The notes: generated from the letters alone by a model not told the origin. Positions 26,820-35,717 are shown, counted from the stretch's first letter. The stretch: DNA of 64,000 nt from Patescibacteria group bacterium (GCA_963169855.1 CAUJCN010000001.1:181156-245155), one strand, 5' to 3'. Numbers and translations: made by a program.

Positions 26820-27680
26820 ATGTACAGAATAGAGCAGTTAATCAAAGAGGAGGCACTTTTCTACACAATAGACGAGGTCGATTCTATTCAAATAATTGAT
26901 ATTTACAGCCTAGATCAGGAAGTTTCTGACGCATTGAGCGAACGAATAAAGAGTACCGAAAATGTAGTTGTGAATGTTAAATCTAGAGGTTTGTTGGACT
27001 CAGAATCCGATAATCACTTGGGAGAGATCTTCAAGATTATGAAACAAGCTGATTTCGATTCTTACGTAAAAGGAACTGTTCCTGAGTTTGCTATTTTACG
27101 AGAGGAAAATGTTTCTTTAAAGTTTGATTTTGTTCACTCAGAAAAAAATCCACAGTTATTCAAATATAGGTTGAGACAGACAATTGCAGAGTATTCTAAG
27201 AACAAAAGGGTATTAAACATGTTCCCAGGAATTTCTGATTTAACTGCTGCAGCGATTGGTGGCGAAGCAACGCATGTAGTTGAGTTTTCTGATTTTGCTC
27301 TGAAGGAACAATCTGATTTTACTAAAAACTTGAATGATGTTTCTGATAAAGTCCAACAGATTGAAGGAGATTTTGAGTCTGCAATGCAAGCTTTGGAGCA
27401 ACCTTATCAGCGATTCGAACTTATTATCGCAGAACTAAGTGTTTTGGAAAGATATTTTCCCGAGGCTTCTACATCTTTCAAAGAGAATCATAAGAATACT
27501 ATTCGAAATATGCAGCACATGCAGTTGGAGCAAAACGGTATTTTGATTCTTGTTTCTGATGATTTGAATTTCCATCTGGATAGCTATATCAGACCTGGAG
27601 CGGATAGACTAACTAAATACTTGAGTGGGAAAGAGTATGGTGAACAGAAGCAGTTTCATGCGTACGCGTTTTATAAATAG
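26820..27680 (+). CDS. Predicted SAM-dependent methyltransferase (RlmI-like), degenerate
   Basis: 286 aa from ATG 26820, with TATCAT 7 nt upstream; ATG 26814 is also possible. Near residue 135 a motif-I-like segment VLNMFPGISDLTAAA is followed by an acidic strand end (VVEFSD) and FDLIIAEL-like strand 4, as in Rossmann-fold rRNA methyltransferases of the RlmI/RlmK kind. The loop is less glycine-rich than usual. The substrate may be RNA but is not shown. Confidence 0.55.
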   Translation: MYRIEQLIKEEALFYTIDEVDSIQIIDIYSLDQEVSDALSERIKSTENVVVNVKSRGLLDSESDNHLGEIFKIMKQADFDSYVKGTVPEFAILREENVSLKFDFVHSEKNPQLFKYRLRQTIAEYSKNKRVLNMFPGISDLTAAAIGGEATHVVEFSDFALKEQSDFTKNLNDVSDKVQQIEGDFESAMQALEQPYQRFELIIAELSVLERYFPEASTSFKENHKNTIRNMQHMQLEQNGILILVSDDLNFHLDSYIRPGADRLTKYLSGKEYGEQKQFHAYAFYK

Positions 27681-27735
27681 TATCAATCCATTAGCTAAGC
27701 AGAGATTAATTCTCGCTGACACGTTTTTCCCGAAT

Positions 27736-27760
27736 CGTCACATCTGCAAATGCAGGTGTC
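27736..27760. repeat. Left inverted hairpin of the second GIY-YIG unit
   Basis: CGTC followed by ACATCTGCA-aa-TGCAGGTGT, a near-perfect hairpin. The whole unit reappears inverted at 28126-28150. Confidence 0.8.
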
Positions 27761-27827
27761 TCCTAAAAGAAGACGATTTTGTATCATAGAACAATGCTAC
27801 TTATGCAACGACATAGTAAACTGCGTT

Positions 27828-28118
27828 ATGAGAAGTGGATACGTTTACATAATCAGCAACAGAATTTGTACAGTACTGTACATAGGAGTCACTAACAATC
27901 TAGTGCGACGTATCCAAGAACACAGAGATAATAAAACCGTAACCTCATTTTCATATAGATACAACATTAACAGACTTTTATACTTTGAATATTATGAACG
28001 AATCAGTGATGCTATCGTTCGGGAGAAACAATTGAAAAAATGGAAACGTTCTTGGAAGTTAAAGTTAATAATAGAACTGAATCCTGCATTCGAAGATTTG
28101 TTTAAGAATTTGCTTTAA
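27828..28118 (+). CDS. Small GIY-YIG nuclease within terminal inverted hairpins
   Basis: 96 aa when started at ATG 27828; an open frame reaches back to 27750, inside the left repeat. GIY-YIG core: YVYIIS, then LYIGVTNNLVRRIQEH and a C-terminal REKQLKKWKRSWK with the conserved Glu. It belongs to the same small family as the gene at 15729-16058, but the surrounding repeats are of a different sequence. The gene with its two inverted hairpins spans about 415 bp and looks like a compact mobile unit. Confidence 0.88.
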   Translation: MRSGYVYIISNRICTVLYIGVTNNLVRRIQEHRDNKTVTSFSYRYNINRLLYFEYYERISDAIVREKQLKKWKRSWKLKLIIELNPAFEDLFKNLL

Positions 28119-28125
28119 CCCAAAA

Positions 28126-28150
28126 GACACCTGCATCCGCAGGTGTGACG
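28126..28150. repeat. Right inverted hairpin of the second GIY-YIG unit
   Basis: ACACCTGC-atcc-GCAGGTGT followed by GACG, the inverted counterpart of 27736-27760. It starts 7 bp after the GIY-YIG stop. Confidence 0.8.
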
Positions 28151-28200
28151 TTACTCATAAAACTGTTTTCTATTGAATGACTTCGTGGAAAGCCAAGATG

Positions 28201-29412
28201 TTACACTTCGAAGTTTTTTCCTCTAGCACCTTTTGTTAACTCAACTGGAAGATACCTTTCGAAACCTGGATCTTGTTTGTAAAGTGTTAGTAGTTTCTGC
28301 GCTGATGCAGGATCTCCAGTTCTTAGATACTTTACTTTTAGAGAGAAAAAGTAAGTATTCATCGCTTTCTTAATTTTTGGCAAATCGATTTCCTTTTTTG
28401 ACTTTCCAAGAACGTGGATTCTTTTTTCTAGCATTAGTAAATGCCAGTCTAGTTCTTCATCTGTATATTTTTCTAAATCATCTCCAATATAGCTAGATAA
28501 GTCATCTCCAAAAACCAAAGTCAGCATTTCTATATCTGATGTTGTCAATTTAGAAATCAGTTTAACCATTTCTGATCCAAAGTATTTATTCTTGAATGTT
28601 CTAGAATTCACTATAGCTGATTTTATTAACTCCGCTACTAATTCTTTTTCTTCAGCTGTTAAGTGTAGAGAGAATTCTGCATATGCACCAATAAAAACAT
28701 CCCAATTTCCAGAAACTTCCATAACTACTCTTAGGAAGCTGTCGAATTTTTCTGTAATTCTTGAACGAATAAGTGGTTTGCTAAGATATTCATTTATGAA
28801 ACCTTTAAATAAATTTTGAATATACTCAGGTTCTACATCTTCAAGAGTTTTGCCTCGAAGAAATCCTTCTGCAAATTCTCGATCTAGATATGCTCCTGTT
28901 TCGATCAATAGATCTGCAATTTCTCGTTTCATGTAAGGTATTTTAATACCTCCCCTTTCTAAAATCTTAATTGCATAGTAACGGTGATCCTCAGGACTCA
29001 AATTGGGAATAATATACTCAATCAAGAAAGCCTGATAATATTGAGCGGCAGAATATTGCAAGTTGCCACTATATGCTTCTCTGTATTTATCAACTCCTAT
29101 CTTCAAGATGATATTTTTGATCCCCTCTAGAATATGTGGATCTGGAATGAAACCCTTTTTGCCCGCATCACTAAATTTTGGTTTTATAGAGATTTCTAAG
29201 TTTTCTTCGTCAGGAACAACTACTTCTGTATCGATATGTTCAGGATTCTCAGGACTATTTCTTAGCAGATCTTCAAAAGATGTAATATGTGGAACAAGAA
29301 CTTTATTTCCTTTCAGAATTTCGTTCATTTGATCTGGATTTATGTGTGGTGCTGGTACTCCGCCAGAACTTCGGAGTTGTGATTCAGCATCATCTATAAG
29401 TGGATCTTCCAT
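28201..29412 (-). CDS. Soluble helical protein of unknown function
   Basis: 403 aa when started at ATG 29412. This start is supported by a full promoter, TTGTGA-17-TATAAT, ending 6 nt upstream; the longer frame to 29556 runs through that promoter. The protein is mostly helical and acidic, possibly with HEAT-like helical pairs, and has no recognised domain. It is the first of two similar-looking minus-strand single-gene units. Confidence 0.7.
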   Translation of the reverse strand: MEDPLIDDAESQLRSSGGVPAPHINPDQMNEILKGNKVLVPHITSFEDLLRNSPENPEHIDTEVVVPDEENLEISIKPKFSDAGKKGFIPDPHILEGIKNIILKIGVDKYREAYSGNLQYSAAQYYQAFLIEYIIPNLSPEDHRYYAIKILERGGIKIPYMKREIADLLIETGAYLDREFAEGFLRGKTLEDVEPEYIQNLFKGFINEYLSKPLIRSRITEKFDSFLRVVMEVSGNWDVFIGAYAEFSLHLTAEEKELVAELIKSAIVNSRTFKNKYFGSEMVKLISKLTTSDIEMLTLVFGDDLSSYIGDDLEKYTDEELDWHLLMLEKRIHVLGKSKKEIDLPKIKKAMNTYFFSLKVKYLRTGDPASAQKLLTLYKQDPGFERYLPVELTKGARGKNFEV

Positions 29413-29418
29413 ATACTT

Positions 29419-29447
29419 ATTATAGCAGGCAATCGCCCATATCACAA
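29419..29447 (-). promoter_or_regulatory. Complete promoter, leaderless-type
   Basis: -35 TTGTGA (29442-29447), 17-bp spacer, -10 TATAAT (29419-29424), then 6 nt (AAGTAT) to ATG 29412. It is one of the best promoter matches in the window. Confidence 0.75.
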
Positions 29448-29470
29448 TACTGGTAGTAATTATAGGAGTT

Positions 29471-30043
29471 TCAAATCTCTGCGAATAGAAATTTCTGATA
29501 ACCAGCGAATAATTCCTCAAAGAGTTTCCAAGTATCCTCATCGGGTCTTTTTGCATTCAAAACTCGTCCAAATGCGGTTCTTATCAAGTCTGGATTATCA
29601 ACCAAGTCACCTTTAGACTTTCTAAAATCTCTTCCGTACCTATCTTGGTCTACAAATCTTCGTAGGAATTCTTCAAGTCTCTTTAGCAGAAGAGAGTGTT
29701 GTTCAACTATTTGAGGTTTCTTGCGTCTATTTTCTCTAAACTCAGCTACAGTTTTCCTAATATATTTTTCTAACAACCCTTTCATCACCATAGTTCTTTG
29801 CATTTGATAGGTTTCTACGTAATCGGCAACATCTGGAAACTTTTTATCGTAGTCTTTGTAATCATTTAAGTAAGCTACTCTATGTACAACAAATTCCCCA
29901 AGTATCTGCAAGAATCGATCAGCAGGACACATGTCTATAAGATTGAGGGTGAGAACTTCCCCGCTGGTTGGGTGAATAGTGCCAGCGTGCCTTTCGATAT
30001 ATTCTCGGTAAGGTCCGTTTGGGAGGCTTGGTGTTTCAGGCAT
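29471..30043 (-). CDS. Soluble protein of unknown function
   Basis: A 190-aa helical, charged protein with no known domain, started at ATG 30043 because TATAAT lies 6 nt upstream; the open frame extends to 30103. The Pro-rich N-terminus (MPETPSLPNGPYREY) is followed by long amphipathic helices. It lies just upstream of the 403-aa gene on the same strand, but each has its own promoter. Confidence 0.65.
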   Translation of the reverse strand: MPETPSLPNGPYREYIERHAGTIHPTSGEVLTLNLIDMCPADRFLQILGEFVVHRVAYLNDYKDYDKKFPDVADYVETYQMQRTMVMKGLLEKYIRKTVAEFRENRRKKPQIVEQHSLLLKRLEEFLRRFVDQDRYGRDFRKSKGDLVDNPDLIRTAFGRVLNAKRPDEDTWKLFEELFAGYQKFLFAEI

Positions 30044-30049
30044 AGGGGA

Positions 30050-30055
30050 ATTATA
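30050..30055 (-). promoter_or_regulatory. -10 box, leaderless-type start
   Basis: TATAAT on the minus strand, 6 nt (TCCCCT) before ATG 30043. The -35 is poor. Confidence 0.6.
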
Positions 30056-30130
30056 GCAGGGGACTAGATACAATTTTGAAAAAACTGCACATATTGTTAT
30101 CATGTAACGATTATTATATAAAAATAAATT

Positions 30131-30190
30131 ATGAGCGACACAATAACAAAAACAACTGCTCCGGCTCCGGACTCAATAACTAAGAAATAA
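30131..30190 (+). CDS. Possible 19-aa peptide upstream of a small membrane protein
   Basis: An ATG-started frame of 20 codons including stop, rich in Thr, Ala, Pro and Lys, ending 3 bp before the next ATG (30194). The AT-rich stretch before it contains TATATAAAA. It could be translated together with the membrane protein, or could be just its leader. Confidence 0.35.
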   Translation: MSDTITKTTAPAPDSITKK

Positions 30191-30193
30191 ACT

Positions 30194-30706
30194 ATGGGAA
30201 GTAATCTATCATCAAAAGCAGAGCAGAACTTTGAGTACATGAGAGGTGTGTATCAAGATACATTGAATCATGAAAACAGTAATGAGCTACATATTTATGA
30301 TTACTTAAGCCTTTCTGCATCCATTCTATTAGGGATTTCAGCCCTAGATCTTATTGATGTTTCAAGTGACAGTGAAAAATTTATATTGATGCTTTATCTC
30401 CTATCTCTTTCTGCTGTTTTGGGAATAGGTTTTTATGGGAGACTACAGATTTACAACTTTTGGAAGCAATGTAAAAAATTTGATTTAGAAAATGTAAATA
30501 ACTGGAACAAGACCTCTTCAGAAATATCATCAGCTAAAGATGAGCAAGAGGCAAAATTAATATATAGCGGTGCAAAATCAACTGAGGCTTCTATATCACT
30601 GCTCAAACGTACTTCAACTAGTGATGGTATGATTTACGCGCAAGCCTTTTTTATGATGGTTAGCTTAGTCAGCTTGATAATTCTATTCACAGTAAAACTT
30701 TGGTAA
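30194..30706 (+). CDS. Small membrane protein, SLATT-like layout
   Basis: 170 aa with membrane segments near residues 40-58, 63-85 and 143-168 and a helical cytoplasmic loop between them. The 2+1 membrane-helix layout resembles SLATT-type proteins found beside defence systems, but I cannot confirm the family. It lies just upstream of a restriction-modification pair. Confidence 0.5.
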   Translation: MGSNLSSKAEQNFEYMRGVYQDTLNHENSNELHIYDYLSLSASILLGISALDLIDVSSDSEKFILMLYLLSLSAVLGIGFYGRLQIYNFWKQCKKFDLENVNNWNKTSSEISSAKDEQEAKLIYSGAKSTEASISLLKRTSTSDGMIYAQAFFMMVSLVSLIILFTVKLW

Positions 30707-30953
30707 CCCTACGTATTCATTTTGTGCTAGATCTATTATCTAAATATGAGCTTGTATTTAGAAACTGGTCAAAGTAATCAAAATCAGGGTAACTGATAGG
30801 AGTAATATTTGTTACTGGCGGACAAATGTCCATTTGCAATAAAGTGCTTTAATACAGTTATATAAGATTATCCAATTCAAACGCATCTATGCCAAATAAT
30901 ACCTTTTGACAGAATTCATAGCTTGCATTTAAACTATTGTATTTAATTTCTAC

Positions 30954-32264
30954 ATTATAAAAACACCAACAGAACTAAAATTCATCGACTTATTTGCTGG
31001 GATTGGAGGTACTAGAATAGCATTTGAGAATGCTTGTAATAGTTTCAACATCAAAGCTCATTGCGTATTTACGTCTGAAATAAAGCCGTCAGCGATCAAA
31101 GTTTATAAAGATAACTTCAACAATGACTATGTGAATGGTGATGTAACAAAAATTGATAGTAGGGATATTCCAGATTTTGACTTTCTCCTTGCAGGATTTC
31201 CTTGTCAACCATTCAGTGCTGCAGGTAATAGAAAGGGATTTTTAGATACTAGAGGTACACTATTTTTCGAGATTGAAAGAATATTAAAAGAAAAAAAACC
31301 TCAAGGATTTCTTTTAGAAAACGTTGAAGGACTAGTCAACCATGATAAAATCGATCCTAAAGCAAAGATGGGTAGAACCCTTGAAACAATTCTCACTAAA
31401 CTCGATTTACTTGAATACAAAACCTCTTGGAAAGTTTTAGATTCTTCAGAATTTGGAGTTCCTCAAAAAAGAAAAAGAATATATATAGTAGGTCATAAGA
31501 AAACTGCCATTGATTTAGAAAACTTTCCTAAGACGAAATCAAAATTAGATGAAATTTTAGAAAAGGGACTCGATGTTCTAAATACACCGTTCACAAACAA
31601 ATTGTTAAGCAAGTTTAATGTCAAGGAACTTTACGGTAAATCTATAAAAGATAAACGCGGCGGGAATGAAAATATTCATAGTTGGGAATTAGAACTTAAA
31701 GGGTCGGTTAGTAAGTTTCAATCCGAGCTACTTAATATTTTGCTGAAAGAAAGAAGAAAAAAAATTTGGGCTGTCAAAAAAGGAATTCATTGGATGGATG
31801 GAATGTCTTTAACATTAGCCGAGATTCAAAGTTTCTTACAACCCAATCTCTTTCAAGAAGATAATCTGAAATCTGAATTAGATGATCTTGTTACTAAAGG
31901 ATATCTGGTTTTCGAACACCCTAAAGATCTCAACTCATCTGGAATAAGAGATTACAGATATGACTTAGAACCAGGTTATAACATTGTTTCTGGGAAATTA
32001 AGTTTTGAAATCAGCAAGATTCTAGATCCAAATGGAATTTCGCCTACTTTAGTTGCTACTGATATCGAAAAAATTGCCATCCCTGATATTAACGGGGTAA
32101 GAAGGTTAACTACTAGAGAAGGATTGCGATTATTTGGGTTTCCTGAAGATTTTCGAATAGATGTAAAAAAACGAGAAGCTTATGATCTTCTAGGAAACAC
32201 TGTGGTAGTAACTGTGGTGCAGAAGGTTGCAGAAAGGATACTACAAAGTATTGCCAGTATGTGA
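30954..32264 (+). CDS. DNA (cytosine-5) methyltransferase of a type II R-M system
   Basis: About 436 aa. All main C5-MTase motifs are present: I (FIDLFAGIGG), IV with the catalytic PC in GFPCQPFSAAG, VI (LLENVEG), VIII (QKRKRIYIVG), IX (RRLTTREGLRLFGFP) and X (YDLLGNTV). Motif I lies upstream of the first usable GTG (31131), and the frame is open to a TAA at 30930 without ATG, GTG or TTG, so the real start must be a rare codon (ATT at 30936 or 30954, or ATA 30957). The target-recognition region contains a winged-helix-like insert. It converges on the endonuclease gene with a 24-bp overlap. Confidence 0.88.
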   Translation: MIKTPTELKFIDLFAGIGGTRIAFENACNSFNIKAHCVFTSEIKPSAIKVYKDNFNNDYVNGDVTKIDSRDIPDFDFLLAGFPCQPFSAAGNRKGFLDTRGTLFFEIERILKEKKPQGFLLENVEGLVNHDKIDPKAKMGRTLETILTKLDLLEYKTSWKVLDSSEFGVPQKRKRIYIVGHKKTAIDLENFPKTKSKLDEILEKGLDVLNTPFTNKLLSKFNVKELYGKSIKDKRGGNENIHSWELELKGSVSKFQSELLNILLKERRKKIWAVKKGIHWMDGMSLTLAEIQSFLQPNLFQEDNLKSELDDLVTKGYLVFEHPKDLNSSGIRDYRYDLEPGYNIVSGKLSFEISKILDPNGISPTLVATDIEKIAIPDINGVRRLTTREGLRLFGFPEDFRIDVKKREAYDLLGNTVVVTVVQKVAERILQSIASM

Positions 32265-32924
32265 CAAGTAATTTTCTTTTACTTTTACTAACCAATCACT
32301 GCTTGCTAATGAAGTCTTGGGGTATTTCATCAGTACTGAATAAAGAGCTTCAACAAAAGACTTCCGAGAGTCGAAAATCTTAAACTTGCTTTTACCTGAT
32401 GGATTTCTAAATATACTTGCAGGTCTTATATTATAAATGACGTCTCTTTTTATTTGAAATCTAATTGCGTATCTTTCTCCAGGACAAGTTATTTCCCATA
32501 TTTTTTTTAAAAAAATATTATTAACTTTAAAGATCCCCTCTCTCAAAGTGTATGAGAATATAAGGTAATCAGCATCTAGTCTGTATGAATCTGAAAGCAA
32601 GGAGTCACAGTAGGATTCAAAGTTCGCAATATCAAAGTTTGCGTCGCCGTCGTAATCGAAAACCTTTATTTCGAGAAGATCTTTGGTAGTGCTCAACGGA
32701 GACATGTAAAAGTCTGGAAATTCTTGAGTATTCTCAGGAGATGCTGCTTCAATACCACTTTGATTCATCCATGCCAGTAACCAATTTTGAAAAATGTACC
32801 CAACTGCACTTTTGTCAGTTAAAGTATTAGATACACCTAAAAAATCAAATCGAGATTGTCCAGAATTCTCAAGAATCCCACTTTCTTTTAGTCTTTTTAC
32901 AAGTTCTTGCGCTGTAATAACCAT
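32241..32924 (-). CDS. Type II restriction endonuclease (PD-(D/E)XK; possibly NgoBV/NlaIV-like)
   Basis: 227 aa. A nuclease motif is seen around residues 90-115: FPDFYMSP followed by LLEIKVFDYDG, i.e. PD-x(n)-E-x-K. The N-terminus forms a helical arm. Its position head-on to a C5 methyltransferase is typical of an R-M pair. The overall look recalls the NgoBV family, which cuts GGNNCC, but that is from memory and the specificity is uncertain. Confidence 0.75.
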   Translation of the reverse strand: MVITAQELVKRLKESGILENSGQSRFDFLGVSNTLTDKSAVGYIFQNWLLAWMNQSGIEAASPENTQEFPDFYMSPLSTTKDLLEIKVFDYDGDANFDIANFESYCDSLLSDSYRLDADYLIFSYTLREGIFKVNNIFLKKIWEITCPGERYAIRFQIKRDVIYNIRPASIFRNPSGKSKFKIFDSRKSFVEALYSVLMKYPKTSLASSDWLVKVKENYLSHTGNTL

Positions 32925-33039
32925 ATATCCTTGTTTATATGCATTAAGTATACTACATCAGGATGTGATTCGTGGATTGAATCTCTGATACTTTGAAGTT
33001 GCCATGAGTGTTTTTCTGGGTCTTATTCTGACATTCTTA

Positions 33040-33846
33040 CTATTGATTTGTTACTTCGTTTATGTACTTCATCAGAGAGGCTAGTTGATAGATCAAGAAT
33101 TCATTTTCTTCTTCAGATATATCTCCATCGTTATGTTTACTATTGTTATTAAAGAAATAATCAAGTTTTGAAAATGTTCCCATTATTATTTCTCTAATGA
33201 ATGCATCTCTGTTATCCTTTTTTAAAAGCTTTCCTAGTTCTACTATATTTTGTTTTAACCCTTTTTTATTTCCCAACTGTGATCTCAGAAATTCCTCTAA
33301 CGATCTTCTTATAGATTCTGCAGATTTAATAAAATTCTTTTCGTAGTAGAATTTTAAAGCATCCAATAAATGCTTATTCGAGTTTCCACTAAGAAAGGAA
33401 AGTGTAGTATCTACCTCCTCGTCTAAGAATTTCTCACCCTTAGGAACTGTAATTACTTGTTTTTTTAATACTTTTATATCAACCTCCAACCTCGATAACT
33501 GTAAGGATCGGAGCAGACTTTTTATATAAAGGCCTCTTATGTGATCACTGGAAAACTCACTTCTAAAAATGATTTCAATCTTTCTGAAAAATTCAGCAAT
33601 GTTATTTTCTACATCCAGACTGTCAGAAACATTTTTACTTATAGGTTCAGAAAAAGCATCATATCGATCAGGATCTTGCCACACTTCATCTATAGCCAAT
33701 TCCATACAGTATTGATACACTCCTAATTTTGTCATTGCTGAATCAATATTTTTAAAATCGTTCATCAATCTAATTTTAAATTTGCGGAATTCATCTTCTG
33801 GATTAACTGTAGTATTAATTTTCCATCTACGATCAAAGTCCGACAT
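33040..33846 (-). CDS. Unknown helical protein, possibly HEPN-like, next to the R-M system
   Basis: A 268-aa all-helical protein. The C-terminal part (about 170-265), with SIRRSLEEFLRSQ, then NNNSKHNDGD and a final long helix, resembles the C-terminal domain of abortive-infection/HEPN proteins. A strict Rx4-6H motif is not evident. It starts 2 bp after the ligase gene ends, so it is transcribed with it, and it stands between ligase and restriction enzyme. A defence role is inferred from context only. Confidence 0.5.
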   Translation of the reverse strand: MSDFDRRWKINTTVNPEDEFRKFKIRLMNDFKNIDSAMTKLGVYQYCMELAIDEVWQDPDRYDAFSEPISKNVSDSLDVENNIAEFFRKIEIIFRSEFSSDHIRGLYIKSLLRSLQLSRLEVDIKVLKKQVITVPKGEKFLDEEVDTTLSFLSGNSNKHLLDALKFYYEKNFIKSAESIRRSLEEFLRSQLGNKKGLKQNIVELGKLLKKDNRDAFIREIIMGTFSKLDYFFNNNSKHNDGDISEEENEFLIYQLASLMKYINEVTNQ

Positions 33847-33848
33847 AT

Positions 33849-35711
33849 TTACTCCCCCTTCCTCAACTCATACATCCTCACAATCTCCTCAACACTATTA
33901 GGGTAATCCTTATCTCGATTCCAAATCTTTAATCTTGGAAATCGAATAGACAACCCTTTTGTTGAATCATCGTTTTTTACTTTTGCAGGAATTCCTTTCG
34001 CTGCTGTGTGGTTTGGGCTTCTTGTAATTTCGTCTGCAACAATTTCCATAACTAATTTTGGTTTTACCCAAACGTCTGGAACTAAAGTTTTATCTACAAC
34101 ATAGTTTTCTGGTTTCTCGGCCACGAAATGTTTCTGTAAGTCTGCATTAATTGTTGGAGCTTGTTCATCTGTAAATCCGCTTCCAACTTTTCCAATAGAG
34201 TAGTAGGTATCGTTACTTGCATCGTAGACCCCTGCCAACATCGCACCAAATCCGTATTTATTTCTCGCACCTTGTCCGTAGAAATATCCCAACACAACAA
34301 CGTCGATTGTATCTACCAAGTGACTTTGAGTATTAGCCTTCAGCTTAATCCATTTGAAATTTCTTGTTCCAGGTTCGTATGTAGATTTTTCTTCTTTAGT
34401 AATTATTCCTTCTAAACCTGCATTCACTTTGCTGAAGAAATATTCTTCCAACTCAGCTTCTGATTGCATTTGTTTTGTCTCCAGCATCTTTAATGAGCCC
34501 TGAGCTTTGAGCTTTGAGCTTTGAGCTTCCTCCTTAGAGTTCTGAGAAAGCAAAGACTCCAGTATTCTCAGCCGTTCCTCTATCGGTTCCTGAGTTATAT
34601 CTTTTCCATTCAAATACAAAACATCAAAACACATTGCTCGGACAGGAATATCTTTTGCATAAGTTTCCACATCGTACTTTCTTCTTCGCTGCATTGTTTC
34701 CTGATAAGTTTTGTAATTACCATCTTCTTCTACACCAATAATTTCTGAATCCAAAACAACAGAATCAACACCAAGATTTTTTACAGATTCCAAAAGCTCT
34801 GGGAAGTTGTCTGTAAGTCTTTCCATATTTCGACTGTAGACTTCGGCCTCACCAGTTTTTTTATCAAAATGAATTTGACCACGTAGTCCATCCAACTTTG
34901 GCTGAACAAAACACTTCGGCATTCTTTCCCAAACAGAAGCTGCAGAATCTTCTCGCTCCACAAGCTTAGATGCGATTGGAACTCCAGGAACAATTTTAAT
35001 TTTTGATAGATTTTCAATTGCTGAAGATTTATCAGTGAGAATAATTTCCGCAAGTTGACCAGCATCTGCTCTTGCTCCAAAAGCCTGATCAATTAATTTT
35101 CTTGTAGATTTATCTCCAGACACAACAAAAGAAAGAGAGTCGAGTAGAGTTTTGTCGCTAGCACCAAGCCTTAAGTCTCCTAAAATAATTCTAGTTGTGA
35201 ATTTAATTTCCTGAGGTTCAAGAATTCTGAAAAGGTTTTCGTACAATTTTAATTTTGCATCTTGAGATCCTTTCCCAGAAGTTTGAGTTATTTTAATTAA
35301 GAATGAGTGTAGTTCTTCGATAGTTTCGACTTTGATGTCTGTCACATCGAGCTTGTCGAGATGTGTTTCACCATTTTGGTTATCATGCTTCGACAGGCTC
35401 AGCATGACATCTCCTTTGAATGTTTCTCGAATTTCTGCTGCAACATTCCCCATATCCCCAAGTTTACCCAACATCGACTTAACATCTTCAGAAGTAAATT
35501 CCTGAAGTTTTCTGATAATCATTTTGTCTGAGAAGTTGAATTCAATCGGCTCGAATTTTGGTGCAACTCTACCTTGAAGAAAGTAGATAAAAAATCGAGC
35601 TTCTTTTGGTGAAAGCTGGGTTAGAAAATCCGCGGTTAAAGTGGTTAGATCGTTTCTAGAACTTGTGGTTTCGAGTTTGTTTAAAAAAGCTGAGAGTTCT
35701 GTTAGTTTCAT
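33849..35711 (-). CDS. ATP-dependent DNA ligase
   Basis: A 620-aa ligase that seals nicks using ATP. It has an N-terminal DNA-binding domain (about 1-230), then the nucleotidyl-transferase core with the lysine of KLDG (K272), further nucleotidyltransferase motifs (YSRNMERLTD, DSEIIG, GIITK), and an OB fold ending near residue 610. It is an archaeal/eukaryotic Lig1-like type. Residues 100-124 are encoded by two inverted REP-like hairpins inserted in frame. A second odd stretch near 395-410 comes from a (TGAGCTT)n microsatellite. TAGAAT lies 6 nt before the ATG. Confidence 0.93.
   Translation of the reverse strand: MKLTELSAFLNKLETTSSRNDLTTLTADFLTQLSPKEARFFIYFLQGRVAPKFEPIEFNFSDKMIIRKLQEFTSEDVKSMLGKLGDMGNVAAEIRETFKGDVMLSLSKHDNQNGETHLDKLDVTDIKVETIEELHSFLIKITQTSGKGSQDAKLKLYENLFRILEPQEIKFTTRIILGDLRLGASDKTLLDSLSFVVSGDKSTRKLIDQAFGARADAGQLAEIILTDKSSAIENLSKIKIVPGVPIASKLVEREDSAASVWERMPKCFVQPKLDGLRGQIHFDKKTGEAEVYSRNMERLTDNFPELLESVKNLGVDSVVLDSEIIGVEEDGNYKTYQETMQRRRKYDVETYAKDIPVRAMCFDVLYLNGKDITQEPIEERLRILESLLSQNSKEEAQSSKLKAQGSLKMLETKQMQSEAELEEYFFSKVNAGLEGIITKEEKSTYEPGTRNFKWIKLKANTQSHLVDTIDVVVLGYFYGQGARNKYGFGAMLAGVYDASNDTYYSIGKVGSGFTDEQAPTINADLQKHFVAEKPENYVVDKTLVPDVWVKPKLVMEIVADEITRSPNHTAAKGIPAKVKNDDSTKGLSIRFPRLKIWNRDKDYPNSVEEIVRMYELRKGE
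34496..34530. repeat. (TGAGCTT)n microsatellite inside the ligase gene
   Basis: Four tandem 7-bp units, the first an imperfect match, in the coding sequence, giving a KLKAQ/SSKL-type linker. The 7-bp period is not a multiple of three, so copy-number changes would shift the frame. Confidence 0.6.
35343..35407. repeat. Pair of inverted REP-like hairpins inside the ligase gene
   Basis: CACATC-GAGCTTGTCGA-GATGTG (35343-35365) and TCATGCT-tcgacaggctc-AGCATGA (35383-35407) have the same loop family in opposite orientation. On the coding strand they give the peptides VMLSLSKHD and THLDKLD. Confidence 0.8.
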
Positions 35712-35717
35712 ATTAAG

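Noticed and set aside
28592..28819. Plus-strand frames inside the minus-strand genes from 21 to 30 kb
   Set aside because: They lack conserved features, and the opposite frames are long, promoter-linked and codon-consistent.
30746..30799. Controller (C) protein or small ORF before the methyltransferase
   Set aside because: The only frame is 17 codons, without a helix-turn-helix and without support.
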